Below, in pieces: positions 1 to 6,470 of a DNA stretch of 23,125 nt (position 1 is its first letter; each line of letters starts with the position of its first letter). Below the pieces are notes generated by a model. The model was not told where the DNA came from and ran no database searches. It was given only the letters and a program-made list of their open reading frames with translations. A program made the translations under genes and the position numbers. Origin of the DNA: Competibacteraceae bacterium UBA3908 (GTDB lineage Bacteria > Pseudomonadota > Gammaproteobacteria > Competibacterales > Competibacteraceae); NCBI GenBank assembly GCA_002391525.1, contig DGFE01000231.1, positions 1 to 23,125 of the forward strand, in the 5' to 3' direction.

Positions 1-827
1 GGTTCCGGATCATCGTCGGTGGGCCGGTTGACCCGCACGTATTCGGCCCAGGACAGCAGGCTCTCGGCCCGGAACGGCGCCAGGAAGGAACTCTTGCGCT
101 CCGGCAAGTCCACCCGCTCGGCGCGGCGACGCTGGCGGTCGCGCTCCGCCGGATTGCCGCCGCCAGCTTTTGCTGCACTGGCATCCCGTCGTTGCGGGCG
201 GGCAGCGGCGCGGTCGGGGGCGGGATAAAGCCAGAGCGGCACGGGTTGCGGCGGACGGCGGGCGGCGGGTAAATCCAAAACGCTGCCCGGTTCGAGCAGG
301 GCTTGCCGCAGGGCGGTTTCCTGGGTGGCTTCGTCCGCTGGCAATCGGTCTGGCGGGATCCGCAATTCCAGCACGGCGGTGGTCAACCGCCGGTATCGAG
401 ATTGCAGACCAGGATAGCGATCCAGAGCGATCAGGGTTCCCTGCTGATTTTGTCGCCACCAGGGCGCACCGGGATCGACGGCGTCTTGCACGGCGGCCAG
501 CGCGATCAGCCAGAGATAGAGGTCACGATTCAGCTCTCGCCGCGGCAGCAGCGCCAGCTCCGGCGGGAGTTGCAGGGTTTCCGCGTCCCGGCAGGACAGC
601 GCCGTCCTTTCGCCCAACCCGGCGACGCGTGCCAGCCAGCGCCGCCGCGCGCCATACCGGACGGCGGCGACCGGGACGACCCGCAGGCCAGGATCGCCGC
701 CGAAGGCGCGAAACAACAGTCCGGCGGTTTTCTCGATCTCGGTCAGGGCGACCGCCGCCTCCGGGTAATGGCGTTGCGCCGCGCGGGTGATCAGCCGATG
801 CCAGAGCGAACCGACGTGTTCTTCCAT
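1..827 (-). CDS. norD: NorD, nitric oxide reductase activation protein (N-terminal part; cut by window edge)
   Basis: NorD is needed with the AAA+ ATPase NorQ to assemble or activate cytochrome c-dependent nitric oxide reductase, probably by inserting the non-heme iron. Reading the minus strand from an ATG at 827-825 gives an uninterrupted frame of about 275 codons to the left edge. The protein begins MEEHVGSLWHRLITRAA and contains FGGDPGLRV, RRELNRDLYLWLIALAA and YRRLTTAVLELRIPPDR, which resemble the all-helical N-terminal half of NorD. The family is usually over 600 residues with a C-terminal von Willebrand A domain, which would lie outside the window. The start codon sits one base after the toxin stop and has no clear ribosome site of its own, so translation is probably coupled to the toxin gene. 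The position as last gene of a norCBQ operon supports the call. The identification is by recognition, without a database search. Confidence 0.83.
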   Translation of the reverse strand, partial: MEEHVGSLWHRLITRAAQRHYPEAAVALTEIEKTAGLLFRAFGGDPGLRVVPVAAVRYGARRRWLARVAGLGERTALSCRDAETLQLPPELALLPRRELNRDLYLWLIALAAVQDAVDPGAPWWRQNQQGTLIALDRYPGLQSRYRRLTTAVLELRIPPDRLPADEATQETALRQALLEPGSVLDLPAARRPPQPVPLWLYPAPDRAAARPQRRDASAAKAGGGNPAERDRQRRRAERVDLPERKSSFLAPFRAESLLSWAEYVRVNRPTDDDPE

Positions 828-828
828 G

Positions 829-1170
829 TCAGCACAAACCCAGCAAAGCTTGCAGGGCCTGATTGACCTGAGCTAGTTCCTCGGCGGCGAGATGGGTCAA
901 GGGGCCTTCGCCCAAGCGACCGCGATCCAACGTGCGGGGTTGATCCACCATCACCTGGCAATCCTGTTGCAGGCGGTCGCGGGCGCGAATCAGCACCCGC
1001 AGGTGTTGCAAGGCCGGTCGAATCTGAGTTGTCAGTGGCAGGACTACAATCGTGGGTAAGCCTGCGTCGGTTAATCGATCCTCCTGGATGATCAGCACCG
1101 GACGCACTTTTCCAACTTCGGCACCGCGATTGGGGTTGAGGTTGCCGACCCAGATTTCGCCGCGTTTCAC
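829..1170 (-). CDS. MazF/PemK-family endoribonuclease toxin
   Basis: Predicted type II toxin of 113 residues, the usual MazF size. The family cleaves RNA at short sequence motifs. The N-terminus MKRGEIWVGNLNPNRG, the KVRPVLII strand and the LPLTTQ segment are family hallmarks; the Arg in KVRP and the Thr pair in LPLTT correspond to the catalytic region of MazF. A GTG start at 1170 is chosen because it overlaps the antitoxin stop as GTGA and gives the family-typical MKRGEIW start, with GGAG eight bases upstream. A TTG at 1173 would add one residue. The stop (831-829) is followed after one base by the norD ATG, so the toxin gene is embedded in the nor operon. Key residues look intact, so the toxin is probably functional; activity and target are unknown. 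Confidence 0.88.
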   Translation of the reverse strand: MKRGEIWVGNLNPNRGAEVGKVRPVLIIQEDRLTDAGLPTIVVLPLTTQIRPALQHLRVLIRARDRLQQDCQVMVDQPRTLDRGRLGEGPLTHLAAEELAQVNQALQALLGLC

Positions 1171-1424
1171 CAAGGTCGCTCCGCTTGCGCTAGCGCCTCA
1201 TCCTCGGCCTCCGCGAAATCAGCGGCCAGCCTCGCGATTTCTTCCCGATCCAATAGGGCTGCTTCCGCCGCGAAAGCGGCGAGTAGCCGTTGACGTTGTC
1301 GTTCGCGCAGAAAATGTTCCAGAGCCAGGCGGATCAGCTCGGAGCGGGATTGCCGGGAGGATGCCATTTCCTGTTCCAACCGTTGCGAAAGATCATCCGG
1401 CAGACGGAGAGAAATCGTGGTCAT
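1167..1424 (-). CDS. Ribbon-helix-helix (CopG-like) antitoxin
   Basis: Predicted antitoxin of 85 residues paired with the downstream MazF-like toxin. Residues 1-45 (MTTISLRLPDDLSQRLEQEM, then SRSELIRLALEHFLRER) form a typical ribbon-helix-helix DNA-binding fold: one beta strand followed by two helices. The acidic, Ala-rich C-terminal half (AALLDREEIARLAADFAEAEDEALAQAE) would be the toxin-neutralising tail. Such antitoxins usually dimerise and repress their own promoter. The ATG at 1424 is preferred over upstream in-frame codons because the RHH strand starts there. The stop overlaps the toxin GTG by four bases. A promoter-like extended -10 lies about 50 bases upstream, so the pair can probably be transcribed independently of the nor genes. 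Confidence 0.85.
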   Translation of the reverse strand: MTTISLRLPDDLSQRLEQEMASSRQSRSELIRLALEHFLRERQRQRLLAAFAAEAALLDREEIARLAADFAEAEDEALAQAERPW

Positions 1425-1471
1425 CGGAAAAGCCTTTGTAATACCAATCGCAGCATGAAAACTACATAAAA

Positions 1472-1480
1472 ATTGTATCA
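1472..1480 (-). promoter_or_regulatory. Candidate extended -10 promoter for the toxin-antitoxin pair
   Basis: The minus strand reads TGATACAAT: an extended -10 TG followed by TACAAT, which matches TATAAT at five of six positions. Its first bases are also the TGA stop of the iron-sulfur gene. The 47 bases between it and the antitoxin ATG are AT-rich, in contrast to the surrounding GC-rich DNA. No good -35 is visible; TTGCTC lies only 15 bases upstream. Seen in sequence only, not tested. Confidence 0.5.
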
Positions 1481-2500
1481 CATACGGCCATGGAGCAACT
1501 CGACAGGGGCGTTAACTGGGGTTGAAGCAAGGTTTGACGGCTCGACGGTCGCTTTGAATTTTGCAGCGGCGGGTTCGCTCACCAGCAATCCCTGCGAGCC
1601 ATCCGCCTGCAACGCCTGCTGGCCGGCGATCCAACTCAGCAAGCTGCCATCGGGATTGTTCCGCTGCACGGTTTCACAGGCATCGATGCACTGTCCGCAC
1701 TGGGTGCAGGCGAACATCAGGCGCTTGATGTTGCGCGGCTTGAGCCGCATCGGACAGACGTGATCGCAGAACGACTGGCAACCGGCGCAGTCGCGGGCGC
1801 GCTCGCGCTGGTAGCCGACCACCATCGCCTGGCGGTTGCTCATCCAGACCAGACTTTGAAACATCCCCGCCGCGCAGGCGTAGCGGCAGAACAGATGGCG
1901 GGCGAAGGTGAATTCGATGAACAGCACCACCGTACCGGCGCCGATGAACAGCGCCTGATTGCGGGTCGGGCTCAGCTCGAACAGGTTGCCGTAGACTTCC
2001 GCCGGCGGCAGCAGATACGTCAGCAGCGCCACCGCCCACAGAAAGGCGAAGGCCAGCGCGAACGGAATCGCCAGCAGCCAGTAGCGGGTATCGGTCGGGG
2101 CCGGGGTGCCGTCGGGGTGCCAGGGCGGCCCCGGCTTTTTGTCCCAGATGCTCTGCTTGCCGCTGGCCTTGCGCACCAGCTGATTGATGGTTTCCACCAC
2201 CGAGAAATGGGGACACAACCAACCGCAGTACAGTCGGCCCCAGCGCCAGGCGATGCCCAGAAACGCGGTGGCCAGCAACAGGATCGGCACGATCACCCAC
2301 AGCAGAATGTTGAGCGCCATCTGGGTGTTGCTGATCCGACCGGCCAGATAATCGTCCAACCCCAGGGTCCACGGCTGGCCGAACACGATCAGATGGCCCT
2401 GGATCAGATCGAAACGCAGCAGATCGAATACCGGGGCGAACAGGAACAGGACGAAGAAACCACCCTGATAGAGGACACGCTTGCGTTGAAAGGGGGTCAT
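1478..2500 (-). CDS. CcoG/NapH-like polyferredoxin membrane protein of the nor operon
   Basis: Integral membrane iron-sulfur protein of 340 residues. Four hydrophobic segments lie near residues 12-30, 61-85, 140-164 and 182-204. Cys92 and Cys96 in CGWLCPH and Cys205 and Cys209 in CRYACAA are the CxxxC pairs seen next to membrane helices in NapH, NosR and CcoG/FixG proteins. Two 4Fe-4S clusters are indicated by Cys238/241/245/249 (CAGCQSFCDHVCP) and Cys265/268/271/275 (CTQCGQCIDAC). These proteins usually pass electrons across the membrane or reduce metal centres during oxidase assembly. The ATG at 2500 overlaps the preceding stop as ATGA. Its place between norQ and norD suggests a role in NO reductase maturation or electron supply, which is inferred. 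It is shorter than typical CcoG and seems to lack the C-terminal Ig-like domain. Confidence 0.85.
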   Translation of the reverse strand: MTPFQRKRVLYQGGFFVLFLFAPVFDLLRFDLIQGHLIVFGQPWTLGLDDYLAGRISNTQMALNILLWVIVPILLLATAFLGIAWRWGRLYCGWLCPHFSVVETINQLVRKASGKQSIWDKKPGPPWHPDGTPAPTDTRYWLLAIPFALAFAFLWAVALLTYLLPPAEVYGNLFELSPTRNQALFIGAGTVVLFIEFTFARHLFCRYACAAGMFQSLVWMSNRQAMVVGYQRERARDCAGCQSFCDHVCPMRLKPRNIKRLMFACTQCGQCIDACETVQRNNPDGSLLSWIAGQQALQADGSQGLLVSEPAAAKFKATVEPSNLASTPVNAPVELLHGRM

Positions 2501-2907
2501 GGCAGCAGGTTGCCCACCAGAGGAAAACGATAGGGTTGTCCGGCCAGCGCCCGCGCCAGCCCGATGGTGCCGAGGACGACCAGGGTGGTGTGAGCAGTGG
2601 TGAAGTAGAGGATGACCACCACCCAGGTCCAGGCGGTATCGTAGCCGCCCAGGACGATGAGGGCCAAGCTGACGAACGCCAGCAGCGCCCCTGCCCACAG
2701 GCTGGCGGACAAGGTTTGCCGCAAGTGGCCGCGCGCCAGCGGCGGAACGTCGTCGCGGCGGTGGAGATAGAGCCAGAGCAGCGCCAGAAACGCCAGGCCG
2801 GGCAGCAGCAACAGATTGAGCAGATACAGCGCTTCCGCCGCGATGGCGAGACCCTGACCGGGAGGTGGCGCAGCGTCGGGCGTGAGCCGTTCAGGCGAAG
2901 CTGGCAT
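2497..2907 (-). CDS. Small membrane protein of the nor operon (DUF4870-like)
   Basis: Hypothetical inner-membrane protein of 136 residues with three predicted helices: about 26-48 (LLNLLLLPGLAFLALLWLYL), 68-90 (SLWAGALLAFVSLALIVLGG) and 92-120. The pattern of a short soluble N-terminus, a polar HLRQTLSAS loop and a C-terminal QPYRFPLVG motif resembles DUF4870-type proteins, though I cannot confirm the family. The ATG at 2907 is supported by GGAGG six bases upstream, inside the end of norQ, so the two genes overlap by 17 bases. The downstream iron-sulfur gene overlaps its stop by four bases. Tight coupling on both sides suggests it works with the neighbouring iron-sulfur protein or with NorQ/NorD in NO reductase biogenesis. 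No catalytic motif is visible. Confidence 0.75.
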   Translation of the reverse strand: MPASPERLTPDAAPPPGQGLAIAAEALYLLNLLLLPGLAFLALLWLYLHRRDDVPPLARGHLRQTLSASLWAGALLAFVSLALIVLGGYDTAWTWVVVILYFTTAHTTLVVLGTIGLARALAGQPYRFPLVGNLLP

Positions 2908-3694
2908 TCACCACCTCCAGCAGCGCGGCGGCAGTCTGCTCGTCGTCGGTCAGCGCCTCCACCAGCGCGATCCGACAGGCGGTGATCCGATCCATGCCGC
3001 CGCGGATCAGCTGCGCGGCGTAGACCAGCAACCGGGTACTGGGCACTTCGTCCAGATCGTGTTCCTTGAGGGCGCGGAAGGTGTGGCCGAGCTTGACCAG
3101 TTGCCGGGCGGTGACGGTATCGCAGCCGGTTTCGCCGATCACGATCGCCTGCTCGCGTTCCGGGGTGGGAAAGTCGAAGCGCAGAGCGAGGAAACGCTGG
3201 CGGGTCGAGGGCTTCAAATTTTTGAGCAGGTTTTGATAACCGGGATTGTAGGATACCACCAGCATGAAGGATGGTGGCGCCGGCAATATCTCGCCGGTGC
3301 GTTCGATGGGCAACACCCGCCGGTCGTCGGCCAGAGGATGCAGCACCACGGTCGTGTCTTTGCGGGCTTCCACCACCTCGTCGAGATAGCAGATGCCGCC
3401 CCCGCGCACCGCCCGGGTCAACGGTCCGTCGCACCAGACCGTCGCCCCGCCCTGCAGCAGATGCCGCCCGACCAGATCGGCGGCGGACAGGTCGTCATGG
3501 CAGGCGACCGTGTGCAGCGGCAGGCCCAGCCGCGCCGCCATGTGCGCGACGAAACGGGTCTTGCCGCAGCCGGTCGGTCCCTTGATCAGCAACGGCAGCC
3601 GGTTGCGCCAGGCCGACTCGAACACCCGGCACTCATCGCCGAACGGTTCGTAATAAGGGATTTCCGGCACTGGCGATTTCGGGAGTGGTGTCAT
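2891..3694 (-). CDS. norQ: NorQ, MoxR-type AAA+ ATPase for NO reductase activation
   Basis: Cytoplasmic AAA+ ATPase of the MoxR/CbbQ/NorQ group, 267 residues, the normal length. Walker A is GPTGCGKT at residues 39-46 and Walker B is ICYLDE at 101-106; sensor and arginine-finger regions follow (VVSYNPGYQ, LKPSTRQRF). With NorD it is required to activate NorBC, thought to use ATP hydrolysis for insertion of the non-heme iron. The ATG at 3694 is chosen because upstream in-frame options are non-ATG codons inside a hairpin region. The gene follows norB after a 62-base gap containing a strong inverted repeat, and its 3' end overlaps the next gene. Confidence 0.93.
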   Translation of the reverse strand: MTPLPKSPVPEIPYYEPFGDECRVFESAWRNRLPLLIKGPTGCGKTRFVAHMAARLGLPLHTVACHDDLSAADLVGRHLLQGGATVWCDGPLTRAVRGGGICYLDEVVEARKDTTVVLHPLADDRRVLPIERTGEILPAPPSFMLVVSYNPGYQNLLKNLKPSTRQRFLALRFDFPTPEREQAIVIGETGCDTVTARQLVKLGHTFRALKEHDLDEVPSTRLLVYAAQLIRGGMDRITACRIALVEALTDDEQTAAALLEVVNASFA

Positions 3695-3715
3695 GACGGG
3701 GATCGGAAAAAGCGA

Positions 3716-3744
3716 CACCTCTCTCCCCGGGCGGGAGAGAGGTG
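3716..3744 (-). repeat. Perfect 12-bp inverted repeat between norB and norQ
   Basis: CACCTCTCTCCC (3716-3727) and its exact complement GGGAGAGAGGTG (3733-3744) flank the five-base loop CGGGC. In the minus-strand transcript it forms a very stable hairpin just after the norB stop (3757) and before the norQ start (3694). There is no U-tract, so it is more likely an mRNA-stability or partial attenuation element, or a copy of a dispersed palindromic repeat, than a full terminator. Confidence 0.8.
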
Positions 3745-3756
3745 GGTGATGCGGGA

Positions 3757-5169
3757 TCAAGTCGCGGCGGGTTGCGCCTCGCCGGCTTCGGCGGTTTGCG
3801 GCTTGTCCTTGGCGAAGAAACTATAAAGATATACCGCCAGCCCCACCGAGAACACCAGGCCGGCCAGCCAGCGCAGCCAATAGAAGATGTGCAACTGATC
3901 CTGCACCGCCATGAACGACTGTGGGCTCGGGATGATCCGTTGCAGCCACACTTGCAGGATGCCGGCGGCGGTCAGGAACAGGGTGATGAACACCATGGAC
4001 ACCGTCATCAGCCAGAAACTCCACATCTCCAGCACCTGAGCCCGTTCCGGGTTGACCTCACGCCCGCGCAGCATCGGCATGGCGTAGGAAATGATGGTCA
4101 GCACCACCATCACGTAGGCGCCGAAGAACGCCAGGTGCCCGTGCGCGGCGGTGATCTGGGTGCCGTGCGTGTAGTAATTGATGGGCGCCAGGGTGTGCAG
4201 GAAACCCCACACGCCGGCGCCGAGGAAAGCCATGACGCCGGTGCCCAGCGCCCACAGAGTGGCGGCCTTGTTGGGATGCTCGCGGCGACGGCGGTTGACC
4301 ATGTTGAAGCAGAACACGGTCATCGCGAAGAACGGCAGGGGTTCCAAAGCGGAGAAGATGCCTCCCCACCACTGCCAGTAGCCAGGGGTGCCGATCCAGT
4401 AGTAGTGGTGACCGGTGCCGATCAGGCCGCTCACCAGGGCCAGGGTGATGATCACATACAGCCATTTCTCGATCACTTCGCGGTCCACGCCGGTGATCTT
4501 GAGCAGCACGAAGCCGAGGATGGCGGCCATGATCAGCTCCCAGACGCCCTCGACCCACAGATGCACCACCCACCACCAGAAATATTTGTCCTTGACCAGA
4601 TTGGACGGGTTGTAGAAGGCGAACAGGAACAGCACCGCCAGTCCGACCAGGCCGGTGAGCAGGATGATGCTGAGCGCGGTCTTGCGGCCCTTGAGAATGG
4701 TCATGCCGATGTTGTAGAGGAAGGCCAGCGCCACCACCACGATGCCCAACTTGGTGGGTAATGGCTGTTCCAGGAACTCGCGACCCATGGTTTCCAGCGT
4801 TTCGTTGCCGGTCATCTGCGCCAGGCTGGCGTAGGGCACCATCAGGTAACCGACGATGGTCAGCGCCCCGGCGATCAGGAAGATCCAGAACATCAGGTAC
4901 GCCAGCAGCGGGCTGTGCAGTTCGGTTTCGGATTCTTCCGGCACCAGGTAATAGGCCGCGCCCATGAAACCGAACAGCAGCCAGACGATCAACAGGTTGG
5001 TGTGGACCATGCGGGCGATGTTGAACGGGATCGCCGGAAACAGAAAGTCGCCGACCACGTACTGCAAGCCCAGGATCAGACCGAACAGGATTTGCCCCAC
5101 GAACAGGGCGATGGCGGCGATGAAATAGGGCTTGGCCACCGCCTGGGATTTGTATTGCAACAATTGCAT
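3757..5169 (-). CDS. norB: NorB, nitric oxide reductase cytochrome b subunit
   Basis: Catalytic subunit of cytochrome c-dependent nitric oxide reductase (cNOR), which reduces two NO to N2O at the inner membrane. 470 residues, with the 12 helices expected of a short-chain NorB and no quinol-oxidase N-terminal extension. Metal ligands are all present: His56 and His345 for heme b, His343 for heme b3, and His203, His254, His255 and Glu207 for the non-heme iron; Glu211 is also kept. Numbering is shifted by four from Pseudomonas aeruginosa NorB. The ATG at 5169 has AGAGGA upstream. It follows norC by 33 bases, so the two are co-transcribed and form the NorBC complex. Confidence 0.97.
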   Translation of the reverse strand: MQLLQYKSQAVAKPYFIAAIALFVGQILFGLILGLQYVVGDFLFPAIPFNIARMVHTNLLIVWLLFGFMGAAYYLVPEESETELHSPLLAYLMFWIFLIAGALTIVGYLMVPYASLAQMTGNETLETMGREFLEQPLPTKLGIVVVALAFLYNIGMTILKGRKTALSIILLTGLVGLAVLFLFAFYNPSNLVKDKYFWWWVVHLWVEGVWELIMAAILGFVLLKITGVDREVIEKWLYVIITLALVSGLIGTGHHYYWIGTPGYWQWWGGIFSALEPLPFFAMTVFCFNMVNRRRREHPNKAATLWALGTGVMAFLGAGVWGFLHTLAPINYYTHGTQITAAHGHLAFFGAYVMVVLTIISYAMPMLRGREVNPERAQVLEMWSFWLMTVSMVFITLFLTAAGILQVWLQRIIPSPQSFMAVQDQLHIFYWLRWLAGLVFSVGLAVYLYSFFAKDKPQTAEAGEAQPAAT

Positions 5170-5202
5170 GATTGCCTTTTCCTCTGTGGTGAGCGCCTGG
5201 AT

Positions 5203-5628
5203 TCAGCCTTCGATGTTCGGCGGCCATTTTTCGGTATTGATTTCCGAGGTCCACTTCAGGAAGGCCACGAGGTCGTCCAATTGCTGGTCGCTGAAGTTGA
5301 ACTGCGGCATCTGCCGGCGTCCCGGAACCTTGGTCGGTTGCGCCTTGATCCAGATTTTGATGAAATCCGGGCCGCGCCGCTTGTAGACGTTGCCCAGTTC
5401 CGGGGCGAAGTAGGCGCCTTCGCCCAACAGGGTATGGCAGCCGATGCAGTTGCGGGTTTCCCACAGCATCTTGCCGCGGGCGACCTCCGGGGCCGGGGTC
5501 TCGGTCGGGATGCGTCCTGGCAGTCTCCAGGTGGTGTGGAAAGTGAGCGCGAGAAACAGCAGCACCGAGAACAGCGTGCCGCCGTAGAAAATGTTTCGCG
5601 CCATGGACTTGGTGAAGAATGCGCTCAT
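5203..5628 (-). CDS. norC: NorC, nitric oxide reductase cytochrome c subunit
   Basis: Membrane-anchored cytochrome c that feeds electrons to NorB. 141 residues: one N-terminal transmembrane anchor near residues 13-32 (IFYGGTLFSVLLFLALTF) and a periplasmic domain with one c-type heme site, CIGCH (Cys61, Cys64, His65), and a likely axial Met107 in RRQMPQF. Length and layout are normal for NorC. The ATG at 5628 is chosen for AGAGG nine to ten bases upstream and for the family-typical start MSAFFTKSMARNIFYGG; a longer in-frame extension to 5763 would run through the FNR-like site and is rejected. It is the first gene of the nor operon, with the putative FNR/DNR box about 100 bases upstream. Confidence 0.96.
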   Translation of the reverse strand: MSAFFTKSMARNIFYGGTLFSVLLFLALTFHTTWRLPGRIPTETPAPEVARGKMLWETRNCIGCHTLLGEGAYFAPELGNVYKRRGPDFIKIWIKAQPTKVPGRRQMPQFNFSDQQLDDLVAFLKWTSEINTEKWPPNIEG

Positions 5629-5722
5629 GGGTACCTCTTCTCGGCGATGATGCGAGCCGCCCTGACTCGGTTCGATCAGGCGGAAACGGAAGTCATGTTC
5701 CGAAAATCGCGGTTTTCGTTCC

Positions 5723-5736
5723 TTGATCAGGGTCAA
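5723..5736. promoter_or_regulatory. FNR/DNR-type (Crp-Fnr family) operator between nor and hemerythrin operons
   Basis: TTGATCAGGGTCAA matches the FNR/DNR/NNR consensus TTGAT-N4-ATCAA at nine of ten defined positions, inside a wider palindrome CCTTGA-N6-TCAAGG at 5721-5738. It lies between divergent norC (start 5628) and the hemerythrin gene (start 5797). The site centre at 5729.5 is exactly 32 bases from the centre of a -10-like hexamer on the plus strand, the spacing of a class II FNR promoter. On the minus strand the same distance falls on GAACAT (5700-5695), a weaker -10. FNR, DNR or NNR cannot be told apart from sequence. Confidence 0.75.
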
Positions 5737-5758
5737 GGAATGCCCGTTTCGCGCCCGG

Positions 5759-5764
5759 CACAAT
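5759..5764 (+). promoter_or_regulatory. Candidate -10 box for the hemerythrin operon
   Basis: CACAAT matches TATAAT at four of six positions and is centred 32 bases from the FNR-like site, as at FNR-activated class II promoters. This predicts transcription starting near 5771. That would be downstream of the ATG at 5768 and so favours the hemerythrin start at 5797. Confidence 0.45.
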
Positions 5765-5796
5765 CAATGTTCCCCTATCGCGTCGAGGATCGGAAC

Positions 5797-6240
5797 ATGG
5801 CGGCCATTGCCGAGTTTCTCGCTGCCGAGCATCGCGGTTGCGACGAGAGTTTCGCCAGCGCCGAAGAGGCGGCCCAGGCGGGTGACCTGGCTCGTTGCCG
5901 GGCGGTTTTCCAGCGGTTCCAGGCGGAGATGGAGCGGCATTTCCAAAAGGAGGAAGACGCCCTGTTTCCCGCTTTCGAGCAAGCCAGCGGCAACGCCATG
6001 GGGCCGACGCGGGTGATGCGGCTGGAGCACCGGCAAATGCGGGAGACGCTGGCCGGGATGGAGGGTGCGCTCGCCGGCGGCGACCTGGCGGATTTCCTGG
6101 GGCAGGCGGAGGCGCTGCTGATCCTGATGCAGCAGCACAACATCAAGGAAGAGCAGATTCTCTACCCGATGTGTGATCGACTGCTGGGCAGCGCCGTCGG
6201 ATCGGTGATCCAGGCCATGCGGGACCTTGCGGCGCGCTGA
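5797..6240 (+). CDS. Hemerythrin-like di-iron protein
   Basis: Cytoplasmic hemerythrin-domain protein of 147 residues. The di-iron ligand pattern is visible: an early His in AAEHRG, HFQKEED (HxxxE), a central His in RLEHRQM and HNIKEEQ (HxxxE) near the end. Such proteins bind O2 or NO, or help repair iron-sulfur and di-iron centres damaged by NO. The ATG at 5797 is chosen because GAGGA lies seven bases upstream and because the predicted transcript starts near 5771; the longer in-frame reading through norC is a shadow. It is the first of three overlapping or adjacent genes divergent from norCBQD and apparently under the same FNR/DNR site, so a role in NO sensing, buffering or repair is likely but inferred. 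Confidence 0.9.
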   Translation: MAAIAEFLAAEHRGCDESFASAEEAAQAGDLARCRAVFQRFQAEMERHFQKEEDALFPAFEQASGNAMGPTRVMRLEHRQMRETLAGMEGALAGGDLADFLGQAEALLILMQQHNIKEEQILYPMCDRLLGSAVGSVIQAMRDLAAR

Positions 6241-6245
6241 CCGGC

Positions 6246-6470
6246 ATGAACATCCCCGAGATCGTGGTGGATGGGCGGGGTTTGGAGCCGCCGGAGCCGA
6301 TGGAACGGGTTCTGGCGGCGCTGGACGAGCTGCAACCGGGACAGCGGCTGCGGTTTCTGATCCACCGTCAGCCTTATCCACTCTACGACATCCTGCGTCG
6401 CTACCACTATCGTTATGAAACCACGGCGGGTGCGGACGGCCATTTCGAGATTCTGATTTGGCGGCCATGA
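6246..6470 (+). CDS. DUF2249-domain small protein
   Basis: Small soluble protein of 74 residues of the DUF2249 type. The features are the N-terminal DGRGLEPPEPMERVLAALDEL, a GQRLRFLIHRQPYPLYDIL core and the C-terminal HFEILIWRP. The fold resembles the TusA/SirA group, and members are often found beside hemerythrin and denitrification genes; their biochemical role is not established to my knowledge. It starts six bases after the hemerythrin stop. Its TGA overlaps the ATG of the next gene as ATGA, so the three genes form one translationally coupled operon. Confidence 0.85.
   Translation: MNIPEIVVDGRGLEPPEPMERVLAALDELQPGQRLRFLIHRQPYPLYDILRRYHYRYETTAGADGHFEILIWRP

Noticed and set aside
10..866. 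Several open frames on both strands over the left edge
   Set aside because: They are Arg/Pro/Ala-rich shadows of the norD frame, which alone shows NorD-like sequence and fits the operon.
5629..5763. N-terminal extension of NorC to 5763
   Set aside because: It would place the FNR-like site inside the coding region, has no family similarity and lacks a ribosome site; the ATG at 5628 has one.
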